From assembly GCA_036389275.1 (NCBI GenBank), contig DASVQE010000012.1:1-64000 (forward strand): a DNA stretch of 64,000 bases. The letters are read 5' to 3'. Both the position numbers and the translations under genes were made by a program. The stretch is from QHVT01 sp036389275. GTDB lineage: Bacteria > Acidobacteriota > Thermoanaerobaculia > Gp7-AA8. The notes under the pieces were generated by a model. That model was not told the origin of the DNA and did no database searches. It saw nothing but the letters and a program-made list of their open reading frames with translations. Within the stretch, counting starts at the first letter, position 1. Every line of letters starts with the position of its first letter. Shown here piece by piece: positions 27,943-36,532 of this stretch.

Positions 27943-30035
27943 TTCTCGTACACCTCGCCGGGCAGCTCGCGCACGAAGCGCGACGGTTCCATCAGGATGT
28001 CCATGCCGGAGCGGTCGCGCGACATGACCGGGAAGACGAGATAGAGCTCCTGCATGGCGCGCGTGACGGCCACGTAGAAGAGCCTGCGCTCTTCCTCTTC
28101 GCCGGGGATGACGATCTCGCGCGTGCCGCCGGAGTCGGGCGCGTCGGCGGTCATCCCTTCGAGCAGCGGCAGCGCCTCGTGCACGCGTCCCGGCTCGATG
28201 CGCACGATGCCGCCGGGGACGCGCAGCGCGCGCTGCGACGGGAAGCGGCCGTCGGCGAGCCAGATCACGAACACCGTTCGCCACTCGAGTCCTTTCGCCT
28301 GATGCACGGACGAGAGCACGATCTTCTCGTCCTCCGGGCCGACCACCGCCACATCTTCTCCGGCGATCGGATTCGCCAGCGCCACCTCGTCGAGAAACTG
28401 CTCGACGTCGTCGTAGCGCAGCGCGTACTGCGAGAGCTGTTCGAGATCGTCGAGCCGCGCCTGCGCGTTCGCGAATTTCGTCCGCGCGTACTCCGCGTAG
28501 CCGCGCTCCACCACCAGCCGGATCGACTCCGACGGATTGCGCTTCATGGCATCGGAGGCGATGAGCTTCAGCACGTCGCGCGCGCTGTCGAGCGACGGCG
28601 CCACGCCGCGCCCCGGCGGATAGGCGCCGGCGGACGGACCGCGCAGATAGGCGTCGAGTGGATTCGAGGCCGTGGCGATGCGCGCCCACACCTCCGCCGC
28701 CGTCTTCTCGCCGATCTTCGGATAGAGCTTCAGCATCCGCTTCCACGACAGCTCGTCGCGCGTGTTCGTGACCACCTTCAGATACGCCAGCACGTCCTTG
28801 ATGTGGGCCTGCTCGAAAAAGCGCACGCCCGAGCGGATCTCGTACGGGATCAGCCGCCGCGAGAGCTCCATCTGCAGCTCGAGCGACTGGTAGTGCGAGC
28901 GATAGAGCACGGCGATGTCGGAGAGTTTCTCTCCTTCGTCGCGCAGCTCGAGGATGCGCTGGGCCACGAAGGAGGCCTGTTCGTAGACGTCGTCGACGCC
29001 GACCACCGCCGGGTCGGGTCCGTCGCCGCGCACCGCCCGCAGCTCCTTCTGAAACTGAAAGCGGTTCTGGGCGATGGCGGCGTTGGCGAGCGTGAGGATC
29101 TGCCGCGTCGAGCGGTAGTTGGTCTCCAGCTTGTAAATCGTCGCCTCGGGGAAGCGCAGCGGAAAGGTGAGGATGTTCTCGAACGACGCGCCGCGGAACG
29201 AGTAGATCGACTGCGCGTCGTCCCCGACCACCATCACGTTGTGCCGCTCGGCGGCCATGCCGTCGATGATGTCGGCCTGCAGTTTGTTCGTGTCCTGATA
29301 CTCGTCGACCAGGATGTGGCGGTAGCGCCGCTTCAGCGCCGCCGAAATATCCGGATGATCATCGAGTAACACTTTCCAGAACACTAATAGGTCATCAAAA
29401 TCCATCGCATTCGCGTCGCGCTTGCGGTCCTTGTAGCGATGGAAGACGTCCACCATCTCCTCCTTGTAAAGCAGGAAATGGGGGTAGTTCTGCTCGAGGT
29501 GCAGCTCGAGCGGCGTGCGCGTGTTGATCAGGAACGAATAGATGTCGAGCAGCACGTCGCCCTTCGGAAAGCGCTTCTCCAGCGTCTTGATGCCGAGGGA
29601 GGAGACGGCGGATTCCATCATCTCCTTGGCGTCCTCGTCGTCGAGGATGCTGAAGTTCGAGCGGTAGCCGATGGCGTCGGCGTGGCGGCGCAGCAGGCGG
29701 TTGCCGATCGAGTGAAAGGTGCCGCCCCAGATGCGGCGCGTGTCGATGGTGACGAGCTGCTCGACGCGCGAGAGCATCTCCCGCGCCGCCTTGTTGGTGA
29801 ACGTGACGATCAGGATGTCGGATGGATCGACGCCGTCCTCGATCAGCCGCGAGACGCGGTAGGTGAGGGTGCGGGTCTTGCCGCTGCCGGCGCCGGCGAT
29901 GACCAGCATCGGCCCGCCGGTGGCCATGACCACCTCGAGTTGCTCGGGATTGAGCAGCTCCTCGTAGGCGACGCGGTACTGCTTCTGCGGTTTTGCGGGC
30001 GCCTTGAGCGTGTACCTGCGGACCTTCGTCGACAT
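27921..30035 (-). CDS. UvrD/PcrA/Rep-family ATP-dependent DNA helicase (SF1A)
   Basis: 704 aa. Superfamily 1A 3'-5' helicase for repair and replication restart. Motifs: LNPEQLEVVMA (Q motif), Walker A VIAGAGSGKTRTL, motif II ILVDEYQDTN, motif III VVGDDAQSIYSFRGA, motif IV LETNYRSTRQIL, motif V VHQAKGLEW and motif VI RLFYVAVTRAM. It is somewhat shorter than E. coli UvrD and lacks a RecB-type nuclease domain, so the UvrD or PcrA name is left open. No Shine-Dalgarno; TAAACT lies 11 nt upstream of the ATG. Confidence 0.93.
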   Translation of the reverse strand: MSTKVRRYTLKAPAKPQKQYRVAYEELLNPEQLEVVMATGGPMLVIAGAGSGKTRTLTYRVSRLIEDGVDPSDILIVTFTNKAAREMLSRVEQLVTIDTRRIWGGTFHSIGNRLLRRHADAIGYRSNFSILDDEDAKEMMESAVSSLGIKTLEKRFPKGDVLLDIYSFLINTRTPLELHLEQNYPHFLLYKEEMVDVFHRYKDRKRDANAMDFDDLLVFWKVLLDDHPDISAALKRRYRHILVDEYQDTNKLQADIIDGMAAERHNVMVVGDDAQSIYSFRGASFENILTFPLRFPEATIYKLETNYRSTRQILTLANAAIAQNRFQFQKELRAVRGDGPDPAVVGVDDVYEQASFVAQRILELRDEGEKLSDIAVLYRSHYQSLELQMELSRRLIPYEIRSGVRFFEQAHIKDVLAYLKVVTNTRDELSWKRMLKLYPKIGEKTAAEVWARIATASNPLDAYLRGPSAGAYPPGRGVAPSLDSARDVLKLIASDAMKRNPSESIRLVVERGYAEYARTKFANAQARLDDLEQLSQYALRYDDVEQFLDEVALANPIAGEDVAVVGPEDEKIVLSSVHQAKGLEWRTVFVIWLADGRFPSQRALRVPGGIVRIEPGRVHEALPLLEGMTADAPDSGGTREIVIPGEEEERRLFYVAVTRAMQELYLVFPVMSRDRSGMDILMEPSRFVRELPGEVYEKWVIGTE

Positions 30036-30046
30036 CGGCGAGGTGC

Positions 30047-30052
30047 AGTTTA
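30047..30052 (-). promoter_or_regulatory. -10-like box of the helicase gene
   Basis: TAAACT on the minus strand, 11 nt before the ATG at 30035. Part of the set of start-proximal -10-like boxes. Confidence 0.3.
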
Positions 30053-30113
30053 GACGTTCATGCTCCGTTCATCCGGCGCTCTCTACTCTTCGCGGCGAAA
30101 GGAACGACACATC

Positions 30114-30485
30114 ATGAAAACCTCACGCATCTTTCTCGTACTCGCCATCGCCGCACTCTTCGCCTTCCCGACCTTCGCCAAAGGCACCGCCGGCCACGGC
30201 CGCGCCGTGCACGGCACGCTGAGCGCCGTCGATCAGACCGCCAAGACGCTCACCGTCAAGCCGTCGAAGGGCGCCGCCGTCGACGCCACCTGGAATGAGG
30301 CCACGAAGGTCAACGGCGGCTCGCTGGCGGTCGGCGAGATGGCCACGATGAAGTACATGGTCAAGGATGGGAAGAACGTCGCCACGGTGATCAACGTGCA
30401 GAAGGCGCAGGCTGCGAAGCCGGCGAAGGCTGCGACGAAGACCGCGGCGAAGAAGACGACGACGGCCGCGGTGAAGAAGCAGTAG
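30114..30485 (+). CDS. Small secreted protein with a Lys/Ala-rich tail
   Basis: 123 aa. Signal peptide MKTSRIFLVLAIAALFAFPT then FAKG; a short beta domain (AVHGTLSAVDQTAKTLTVKP) resembles DUF5666-type OB proteins. The last 30 residues are a low-complexity tail (AKPAKAATKTAAKKTTTAAV) like histone-H1-type or cell-wall-binding tails. AGGA upstream of the ATG supports this start. The tail-coding DNA overlaps the 3' end of the convergent histidine kinase gene by 95 bp. Function is unknown. Confidence 0.7.
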   Translation: MKTSRIFLVLAIAALFAFPTFAKGTAGHGRAVHGTLSAVDQTAKTLTVKPSKGAAVDATWNEATKVNGGSLAVGEMATMKYMVKDGKNVATVINVQKAQAAKPAKAATKTAAKKTTTAAVKKQ

Positions 30486-31881
30486 GCAGCCGCATCCGGA
30501 ACAACGCACCTCCGCCGTCGCGGTCGAGCACCGCGACGGCACCGCCGTGCGCCGCCACCACCTGCTCGACGATGGCCAGGCCGAGGCCGGAGCCTTCCGG
30601 ATGCTCGCGCCGCGCCGGCGCCAGCCGCACGAAGCGCTCGAAGATGCGCCGCCGCTCGCTCTCCGGAACGCCGGGTCCGCGATCGGCGACGTCGATGGTG
30701 CAGGCGGTTTCGTCGCACGCGTGAACGATGTGCACCTCCGACGCGCGCGGCGCGTAGCGCACCGCGTTGGAGATGAGGTTGGCGATGGCGCGCACGATGC
30801 CGGCGCGGTCGCCTTCGATCGCGCCGCCGCCGCGTGTCTCGCGCACGATCTCGATGGCGCGCTCGCGAGCGGCTGGGGCATGCATGGCCACCGCTTCGTC
30901 GATGGCCTCCTCGAGCTCGAAGGTTTCGCGCGGACGCTGCGGCGCGGCGTCGAGTCGCGCCAGCTCGAGCAGGTCGTCGACCTCGCGCGCCATGCCCGCG
31001 GCGGCGCGGCCGATGATCTCCAGCGATTGCCGCGCCTCGTCCGGCGCGAGGCGTCCTCGCGCGAGCTCCTGCGCCTCGGCGGCAATGACCGCGGTCGGCG
31101 TCTTCAACTCGTGCGCGGCATCGGAGACGAGCCGCTGCTGCGCGGCGAAGGACGCTTCGAGCCGCTCCAGCAGCGAGTTGATCACGTCGCCGAGGCGGCG
31201 GAACTCGTCGCCGGCGGCACGCACGGTGACTCGGGCGGACAGCTCGCGCGCGGTCACCCGTTCAGCGAAGGTGGTGATGTTCTCGACCGGCCGCAAGGCG
31301 CGGCGCACCGCGAACGCCAGCACGAGCGCGGTGGCGGCGGAACCGACCAGCACCAGCAAAGCGAGCGCGCGGTCGACGGTATCGAGTGTGCGCTGCGCCG
31401 CTTCGATGGGGCGGAAGACGAGCAGCGTTGCGCCGGAGGCGGCCTGGCCGAGGTGTGTGACGCGGAAACGGCACAACCGGTGGTGGCCGGTGAACGGCTC
31501 GGCGGCAGTGAACGAACGCTCGTCGTGACGCGTGAACGGCAGCAGCGCGGGCAGCTTCGCGCGGCGGGCGAGATCGCCGGTCGCGGCGATGACGCGCGTC
31601 GCGTCGAAGAGCAACGCCGAGTGATGCTCGAGGCGGAAGGCGAGCATGTTCGCCTCGACGCCGGAGCGGAGCGCATCGTGCGGGACGTCCTGCACGCCGC
31701 GCGTCTCGAGATCGGAGGCGATGGCGATCGACAGCGTCTCGAGCTCGTCGTCGAGATCGGCCAGCACGATGCGCTGCGTGGCCGTGCGCGCGATGAAGGC
31801 GAAGAGCGCGAGCAGCAGCAGCGCCGCGATCGCGCCGGTGGCGATGATGCGCGTCGAGGCGCGGCTGAAGGTCACGTGCAT
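30391..31881 (-). CDS. Sensor histidine kinase
   Basis: 496 aa. An N-terminal helix (ATGAIAALLLLALFAFIART), a periplasmic domain, a second helix near 190-210 (ALLVLVGSAATALVLAFAV), HAMP, the H-box LVSDAAHELKTPTAV, and HATPase motifs (N-box NLISNAVRYAP, DRGPGVP, GSGLGLAIVEQVV). It phosphorylates the response regulator gene that overlaps its start by 10 nt. The conserved core ends at FRMRLP; a further 30 residues of Ser/Pro/Arg follow, encoded antisense to the Lys/Ala tail of the facing gene. This tail looks secondary. Confidence 0.92.
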   Translation of the reverse strand: MHVTFSRASTRIIATGAIAALLLLALFAFIARTATQRIVLADLDDELETLSIAIASDLETRGVQDVPHDALRSGVEANMLAFRLEHHSALLFDATRVIAATGDLARRAKLPALLPFTRHDERSFTAAEPFTGHHRLCRFRVTHLGQAASGATLLVFRPIEAAQRTLDTVDRALALLVLVGSAATALVLAFAVRRALRPVENITTFAERVTARELSARVTVRAAGDEFRRLGDVINSLLERLEASFAAQQRLVSDAAHELKTPTAVIAAEAQELARGRLAPDEARQSLEIIGRAAAGMAREVDDLLELARLDAAPQRPRETFELEEAIDEAVAMHAPAARERAIEIVRETRGGGAIEGDRAGIVRAIANLISNAVRYAPRASEVHIVHACDETACTIDVADRGPGVPESERRRIFERFVRLAPARREHPEGSGLGLAIVEQVVAAHGGAVAVLDRDGGGALFRMRLPTASSPRPSSSSSPRSSSQPSPASQPAPSAR

Positions 31882-32543
31882 CGCAGGCGGTAGCCGGCGC
31901 CGCGCACCGTCTCGATGGCGCCCGGCTCGCCGGCCTGCTCCAGTTTGCGCCGCAGCCTCAGGATCAGCACGTCGATGGTGTTGCTCATCGGCTCTTCGCG
32001 CTCGCCCCAGGCCTGTTCCATCAACTCTTCGCGCGTGATCACCGCGCCCGGCGCGCGCATGAAGGTCTCGAGCAGCCGGAACTCGCGCGCGGTGAGCGCC
32101 AGCGGCTCGTCGCCGCGCGCGGCGCTGCGCCGCCACGGGTCGAGCCGCAGCGCGCCGGCGCTCAGCACCGCCGCCGGCCGCCGCTCGTTGCGCCGCAGCA
32201 GCGCCTTGACGCGCGCGTCGAGCACGTCGACGTCGAAAGGCTTGCCGAGGTAATCGTCGGCGCCTTCGTCGAACCCTTCGACCGTCGAGCGCGCGTCGTC
32301 GAGGGCGGTGAGCATGAGGATGGCGTTGGCGAAGCCGCGGGCGCGCGCGTCCCGGCAGAGGCGGACGCCGTCGCCGTCGGGCAGGCGGCGGTCGAGCACG
32401 ATGAGGTCGTAGTCGTGCAGCGCGAGCAGCTCGTCCGCTTCGGCGAGGGACGAAGCTTCGTCGCAGGCGAGGTGGATGCGCGTCAGCGCGCGGCGGACGA
32501 TGTGCCGCAGCCGCTCGTCGTCCTCGACGATCAAGACCCGCAT
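31872..32543 (-). CDS. OmpR-family response regulator
   Basis: 223 aa. The receiver domain (MRVLIVEDDERLRHIVRRAL; phospho-acceptor Asp in DYDLIVLDRRLPDGDG; MLTALD; Lys in GKPFDVD) is followed by a winged helix (LALTAREFRLLETFMRAPGA, VITREELMEQAWG). The start at 32543 is preceded by GAGGAG. Paired with the histidine kinase downstream. The divergent TonB-dependent receptor gene starts 97 nt away and could be a target. Confidence 0.94.
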   Translation of the reverse strand: MRVLIVEDDERLRHIVRRALTRIHLACDEASSLAEADELLALHDYDLIVLDRRLPDGDGVRLCRDARARGFANAILMLTALDDARSTVEGFDEGADDYLGKPFDVDVLDARVKALLRRNERRPAAVLSAGALRLDPWRRSAARGDEPLALTAREFRLLETFMRAPGAVITREELMEQAWGEREEPMSNTIDVLILRLRRKLEQAGEPGAIETVRGAGYRLRCT

Positions 32544-32639
32544 GCGCTCCTCTTCGACGAGGCGCTTGCGCTCGCCGCAAGTGTTACCATAGCCGCGACT
32601 TCGCCGTCCGTACGCAAACAAAAATCCGTGGAGGTTTTG

Positions 32640-35609
32640 ATGATCTTCAGATCACGATACTGCCGTACGCTACTGCTCCTCGCACTCACGCTGCTCGCCG
32701 TGCCGCTGTTCGCGCAGCAGACCGGCTCTCTCAGTGGACGTGTCAATGCCACCGATGGTTCCGCACTTCCGGGCGTGACCGTCGAGGCGCATTGCGCCGC
32801 GCTGCCGCAGCCGCGCGTCACCACCACCAACGAAGTGGGCGAGTACCGGCTGCCGCAGTTGCCGCCGGGACCCTGCAAGCTCACCTACAGCCTGGCCGGC
32901 ATGCAGTCGACCACGCGCAACGCGACGGTGCTGCTCTCGCAGGACGTCGCCACGAACGTGAGCCTCGGCATGGCCGGGGTCTCGGAGAGCATCACCGTCA
33001 CGGCCGAGAGCACGCTCATCGATCCGGAAACGACCGAGATCAAGAGCGCGGTCTCGGAGGAGACGATCGACGACCTGCCGGTCGGCCAGGAGTATCGCGA
33101 CCTGGTCAAGCTCATCCCGGCCGTGCAGGTCACGCAGGACATCGTCCGCGGACCGAGCGCCGGCGCCAGCGGCCAGGACAACGTTTATCTGTTCGACGGC
33201 GTCAATGTGACGCTGCCGCTCTTCGGCACGCTGTCGGCCGAGCCGTCGTCGCACGACATTCAGCAGATCTCGGTCATCAAGGGCGGCGCGAAGGCGATCG
33301 ACTTCAATCGCGCCGGCGGCTTCCAGATCGATTCGGTCAGCAAGTCGGGCACGAACGAATGGAAGGGTCAGGTCGAATATCAGGTGCAGCCGGCTTCGCT
33401 GACGTCGGATCAGAAGGTCACCACCTTCCGCTCCGTCTACGACCGCGACCGTACCTGGGGCACGCTGAGCCTCGGCGGCCCGGTGGTGCGCGACCGCCTC
33501 TTCGTCTATGGCTCGTACTTCCGCCCGACGATTTCGGATCAGGGCTCGACGAACCTCTACGGCGCCGTGCCGGATTACAAGAGCACGCGCAATGAAGGGT
33601 TCGCGAAACTGACGTACACGCCGCTGTCGTCGGTGCTGCTCAATGGCAGCTACCGCCGCTCCAATCACACCGAAGAAGCGGCCAGCATCAGCTCGTTCGA
33701 GGCGCCGACGGCGTCCTCCGGTAACGAGTCGAAGCTGCGCATCGGCACGTTCGAAGGTTCGTGGGTGATCAACAACCGCAGCTTCGCCACGGCGAAGTTC
33801 ACCGATTTCGCGAACGAGACCCTCGGCCTGCCGGACGTGCTCGCGACCGGCACGATTTCCACGACCCTCGGCACGCAGCTCGATCTCAATGCGCTCGACA
33901 CGCTCGGCCACTTCGACGTGCCGTGCCCGACCGGCATTGCGCCGGGCACGCCGTGCGATCCGTCGCTGGCCCCGAACAATGCCTTCAATACCGTGGTGAA
34001 TCCGCTGATCAATCGCTATGGCTATGTCGGCGCGAACGGCCACCGCATCGGCGGCGGCGCAGTCGGTACGGCCTCGCTCTTCAATGACGAGGATTTCTAT
34101 CGGAAGAGCGGCCAGATCGGCTACGACCTCACCCTCGGCACGGCCATGACGCACGACCTCCACTTCGGCTACCAGCAGTCTGAGGACACCGAAGACCTGC
34201 TGCGCTCGTCCAACGGCTGGGGCCTGATCCGCGCAGAAGGCGGCGGCACGGTCAATTGCCCGTCCGGCACGGCCTGCGCCGGCAAGCCGTATTTCTTCAG
34301 CGCGCGTTTCCAGCAGCAGAGCGCCGGCGACATCCCGCCGATTCACTCGGTGCTGCAGACCAAGAACATCGAAGTCAACGACACCATCCGCTTCAATAAA
34401 TGGTCGTTCAATGTCGGCGTGCTGGCCAGCCAGGACCGTCTCCTCGGACAGGGACTGCGCGAGGATCCGAGCACCGTCTCCGGCTATGTGGCGGAGCTCG
34501 GCCATCAGTACCGCATGTACTCGATCGGGTTCGACAAGCAGTTGCAGCCGCGCCTCGGCGCGACGTGGACCTACAACAATCAGGACAACGTCTTCGCCAG
34601 CTACGCGCGCTACAACCCGTCGGCCACCTCGCTGCCGCGCGCGGCCTCGTGGGCGCGTAATTACACCGGCACGATCCGCGCGTTCTTCGACGCGAACGGC
34701 GTGCTGATCGGCAGCCAGACCGTGCCGTCGTCGTCGGGCAAGTTCTTCCAGAAGAACCTCACGCCGCGCACGGTCAACGAGTACATGATCGGCACCTCGC
34801 AGCAGATTTCGAGCGGCTGGAGCGCGCGCGCCTACGGCCGCTATCGCTACACGAGCCATTTCTGGGAAGACACGAACAACACCGGCCGCCAGTTCCTCGA
34901 CGCGCCTGCGGACATTCCCCACGACCTCTACATCCCCGAGCTCTCCGCGTATCGCGCGCAGGTCGGCGGCTCCAGCTATGTCATCGCGGAGCTCGACGGC
35001 GCGTTCACAAAGTACGTGGAAGGCACCGTGGAATCCGACTGGCGCCGCGGCCGCGCGTTCGTGCGCGGCTCGTATACGTGGAGCCAGTACTACGGCAATT
35101 TCGACCAGGACAACACGACCACAGCCAATGACGACAATACGTTCATCGGCTCGTCGTTCCTGGCCGACGCGCAGGGACGGCAGATCTGGAACAATCGCTA
35201 CGGCTGGCTGCGCGGCGACCGCCCGCACCTGCTGAAGCTCTACGGCACGTACGCGCTGCCGTGGAACGCCAGCGCCGGCGCCTACACGTTCTATGAGTCG
35301 GGCCATCCGTGGGAAGTGTGGAATTACGAGCCGTACCTGGCCATCGGCGCCGATCCGGACGACACCAGCCGTTACGCGGAGCCGGCCGGCAGGCGCCGTA
35401 CGCCTTCGCATTACCAGCTCGACGTCAATTACACGCAGAACATCGGCGTGATGGGACGGACGCTGCAACTCTCGGCCGACGTCTTCAATGTCTTCGACAA
35501 ACAGACGGGCTACAACCCGAATCCGAAGATCCACGACGCCGACTTCAGCCAGTTCCGCTCGTACTGGGCGCCGCGCCGCATCCAGCTCGCGGTCCGGTTC
35601 GAGTTCTAG
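32640..35609 (+). CDS. TonB-dependent receptor with N-terminal carboxypeptidase-regulatory-like domain
   Basis: 989 aa. Signal peptide ending in LLAVPLFAQQ, then a CarboxypepD_reg-like domain (GSLSGRVNATDGSALPGVTV, EAHCAALPQPRVTTTNEVGE) at about 30-115, a plug-like region (ETIDDLPVGQEYRDLVKLIP) and an outer-membrane barrel ending in the typical aromatic C-terminus (IQLAVRFEF). This Oar-like layout is common in Acidobacteriota. It imports or displays a large ligand, often a glycan or siderophore; the substrate is unknown here. GGAGG 6 nt before the ATG fixes the start, and a strong terminator follows. Confidence 0.92.
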   Translation: MIFRSRYCRTLLLLALTLLAVPLFAQQTGSLSGRVNATDGSALPGVTVEAHCAALPQPRVTTTNEVGEYRLPQLPPGPCKLTYSLAGMQSTTRNATVLLSQDVATNVSLGMAGVSESITVTAESTLIDPETTEIKSAVSEETIDDLPVGQEYRDLVKLIPAVQVTQDIVRGPSAGASGQDNVYLFDGVNVTLPLFGTLSAEPSSHDIQQISVIKGGAKAIDFNRAGGFQIDSVSKSGTNEWKGQVEYQVQPASLTSDQKVTTFRSVYDRDRTWGTLSLGGPVVRDRLFVYGSYFRPTISDQGSTNLYGAVPDYKSTRNEGFAKLTYTPLSSVLLNGSYRRSNHTEEAASISSFEAPTASSGNESKLRIGTFEGSWVINNRSFATAKFTDFANETLGLPDVLATGTISTTLGTQLDLNALDTLGHFDVPCPTGIAPGTPCDPSLAPNNAFNTVVNPLINRYGYVGANGHRIGGGAVGTASLFNDEDFYRKSGQIGYDLTLGTAMTHDLHFGYQQSEDTEDLLRSSNGWGLIRAEGGGTVNCPSGTACAGKPYFFSARFQQQSAGDIPPIHSVLQTKNIEVNDTIRFNKWSFNVGVLASQDRLLGQGLREDPSTVSGYVAELGHQYRMYSIGFDKQLQPRLGATWTYNNQDNVFASYARYNPSATSLPRAASWARNYTGTIRAFFDANGVLIGSQTVPSSSGKFFQKNLTPRTVNEYMIGTSQQISSGWSARAYGRYRYTSHFWEDTNNTGRQFLDAPADIPHDLYIPELSAYRAQVGGSSYVIAELDGAFTKYVEGTVESDWRRGRAFVRGSYTWSQYYGNFDQDNTTTANDDNTFIGSSFLADAQGRQIWNNRYGWLRGDRPHLLKLYGTYALPWNASAGAYTFYESGHPWEVWNYEPYLAIGADPDDTSRYAEPAGRRRTPSHYQLDVNYTQNIGVMGRTLQLSADVFNVFDKQTGYNPNPKIHDADFSQFRSYWAPRRIQLAVRFEF

Positions 35610-35630
35610 TCAGTCATTACGCAGTCATTG

Positions 35631-35661
35631 AAAACGCCCGGCGGCAACGCCGGGCGTTTTT
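35631..35661 (+). terminator. Rho-independent terminator
   Basis: A perfect 10-bp stem, ACGCCCGGCG and CGCCGGGCGT, with a GCAA tetraloop and a run of five T. It lies 22 nt after the stop of the TonB-dependent receptor gene. The A-run before the stem means it may also work in reverse. It is the clearest classical terminator in the window. Confidence 0.95.
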
Positions 35662-35668
35662 GCATCCG

Positions 35669-36166
35669 ATGCAAATGGAAAAAGGAAAGCTCCTGTTTTT
35701 CTGCGGCAAGATGGCGGCCGGCAAGTCGACGCTCGCCCGGAAGCTCGCTGTTGATGAGGATGCGGTGCTGCTCGTCGAGGACGAATTTCTCGAGCGCCTC
35801 TATCCGAACGAAATTACCGACCTCGCCGCCTACGCGAAATATTCGTCGCGCATTCGCAACGCCCTGGCGCCGCACATTCGCTCACTGCTCGCGCGCGGCG
35901 TGGCGGTGGTGCTCGATTTTCCGGCGAACAATCGGCGGCAGCGACAATGGTTCCGCCAGCTCATCGACGACGCCGGCGCACCGCACGAGCTGCATTTCAT
36001 CGACGCGCCCGACGACGTATGCCTGCGCCAACTGCAGCGCAGAAGCGAAAGCCTTCCGGCCGGCCAGCAGTGGACGAGCGAAGTGGAGTTTCACGCGGTG
36101 ACGGCGTACTTTGAGCCGCCCAACGACGACGAGGGTTTCGACGTCGTGCGGCACGAACGGGTGTAA
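35669..36166 (+). CDS. P-loop kinase (AAA_33/zeta-toxin-like)
   Basis: 165 aa. Walker A FFCGKMAAGKST is close to the N-terminus, followed by VLLVEDEFLERLYP, VAVVLDFPANN and ELHFIDAPDDVCLRQL, the pattern of AAA_33/zeta-toxin-like small-molecule or nucleotide kinases. The substrate is unknown. It starts 8 nt after the terminator of the previous gene, so it needs its own promoter or terminator read-through. ATG at 35675 is an alternative start. No antitoxin partner is visible. Confidence 0.8.
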   Translation: MQMEKGKLLFFCGKMAAGKSTLARKLAVDEDAVLLVEDEFLERLYPNEITDLAAYAKYSSRIRNALAPHIRSLLARGVAVVLDFPANNRRQRQWFRQLIDDAGAPHELHFIDAPDDVCLRQLQRRSESLPAGQQWTSEVEFHAVTAYFEPPNDDEGFDVVRHERV

Positions 36167-36532
36167 TCACCCTTTGTTGAAGGCCACGGCCGCCTTGATC
36201 AGCGCCTTGAACGCCTTCACGTCGATCTCGTCCCCTTCGTGAAAGTCGATGGCGCGGCGGACTTTCCCTTCGAGGCTGGAGTTGAAGAGGTGGGCAGGGT
36301 CGGGTAGCGAAGCGCCTTTGGCGAACGTCAGCTTGACCGCTTTCTTGTAGGTCTCGCCGGTGCAGATGATGCCGTCGTGCGACCAGACGGGCGTCTGCCA
36401 CTTCCACTCTTCCGTCACCTTCGGATCGGCGGCTTTGATCAGCGCGCGCAAACGCGCTAGCAGTTCGCCGCGCCAGTCGCCCAGGTCCGCGATTTTCTCG
36501 TCGATCAACTGCGATGGATTCAAGTCGCTCAT
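36167..36532 (-). CDS. DUF1801 (YdhG/YjbR-like) protein
   Basis: 121 aa, small and soluble. The sequence DPKVTEEWKWQTPVWSHDGI, ICTGETYKKAVKLTFAKGAS and HLFNSSLEGKVRRAIDFHEG is typical of the DUF1801 family (YdhG-like iron-chaperone-type fold). The function is not established. The ATG overlaps the stop of the sulfatase-TPR gene (ATGA), making it the last gene of a three-gene operon with the SpoIIE phosphatase. Confidence 0.85.
   Translation of the reverse strand: MSDLNPSQLIDEKIADLGDWRGELLARLRALIKAADPKVTEEWKWQTPVWSHDGIICTGETYKKAVKLTFAKGASLPDPAHLFNSSLEGKVRRAIDFHEGDEIDVKAFKALIKAAVAFNKG

Noticed and set aside
32578..32600. TAACACTT on the minus strand upstream of the response regulator, like the ECF -35 box
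   Set aside because: No GCATCT follows at 11 nt (the place reads AAGCGC), so the second box is missing.
35669..36166. Zeta-toxin of a toxin-antitoxin pair
   Set aside because: The fold matches small P-loop kinases in general, but no antitoxin-like gene is next to it; it is called only a P-loop kinase.
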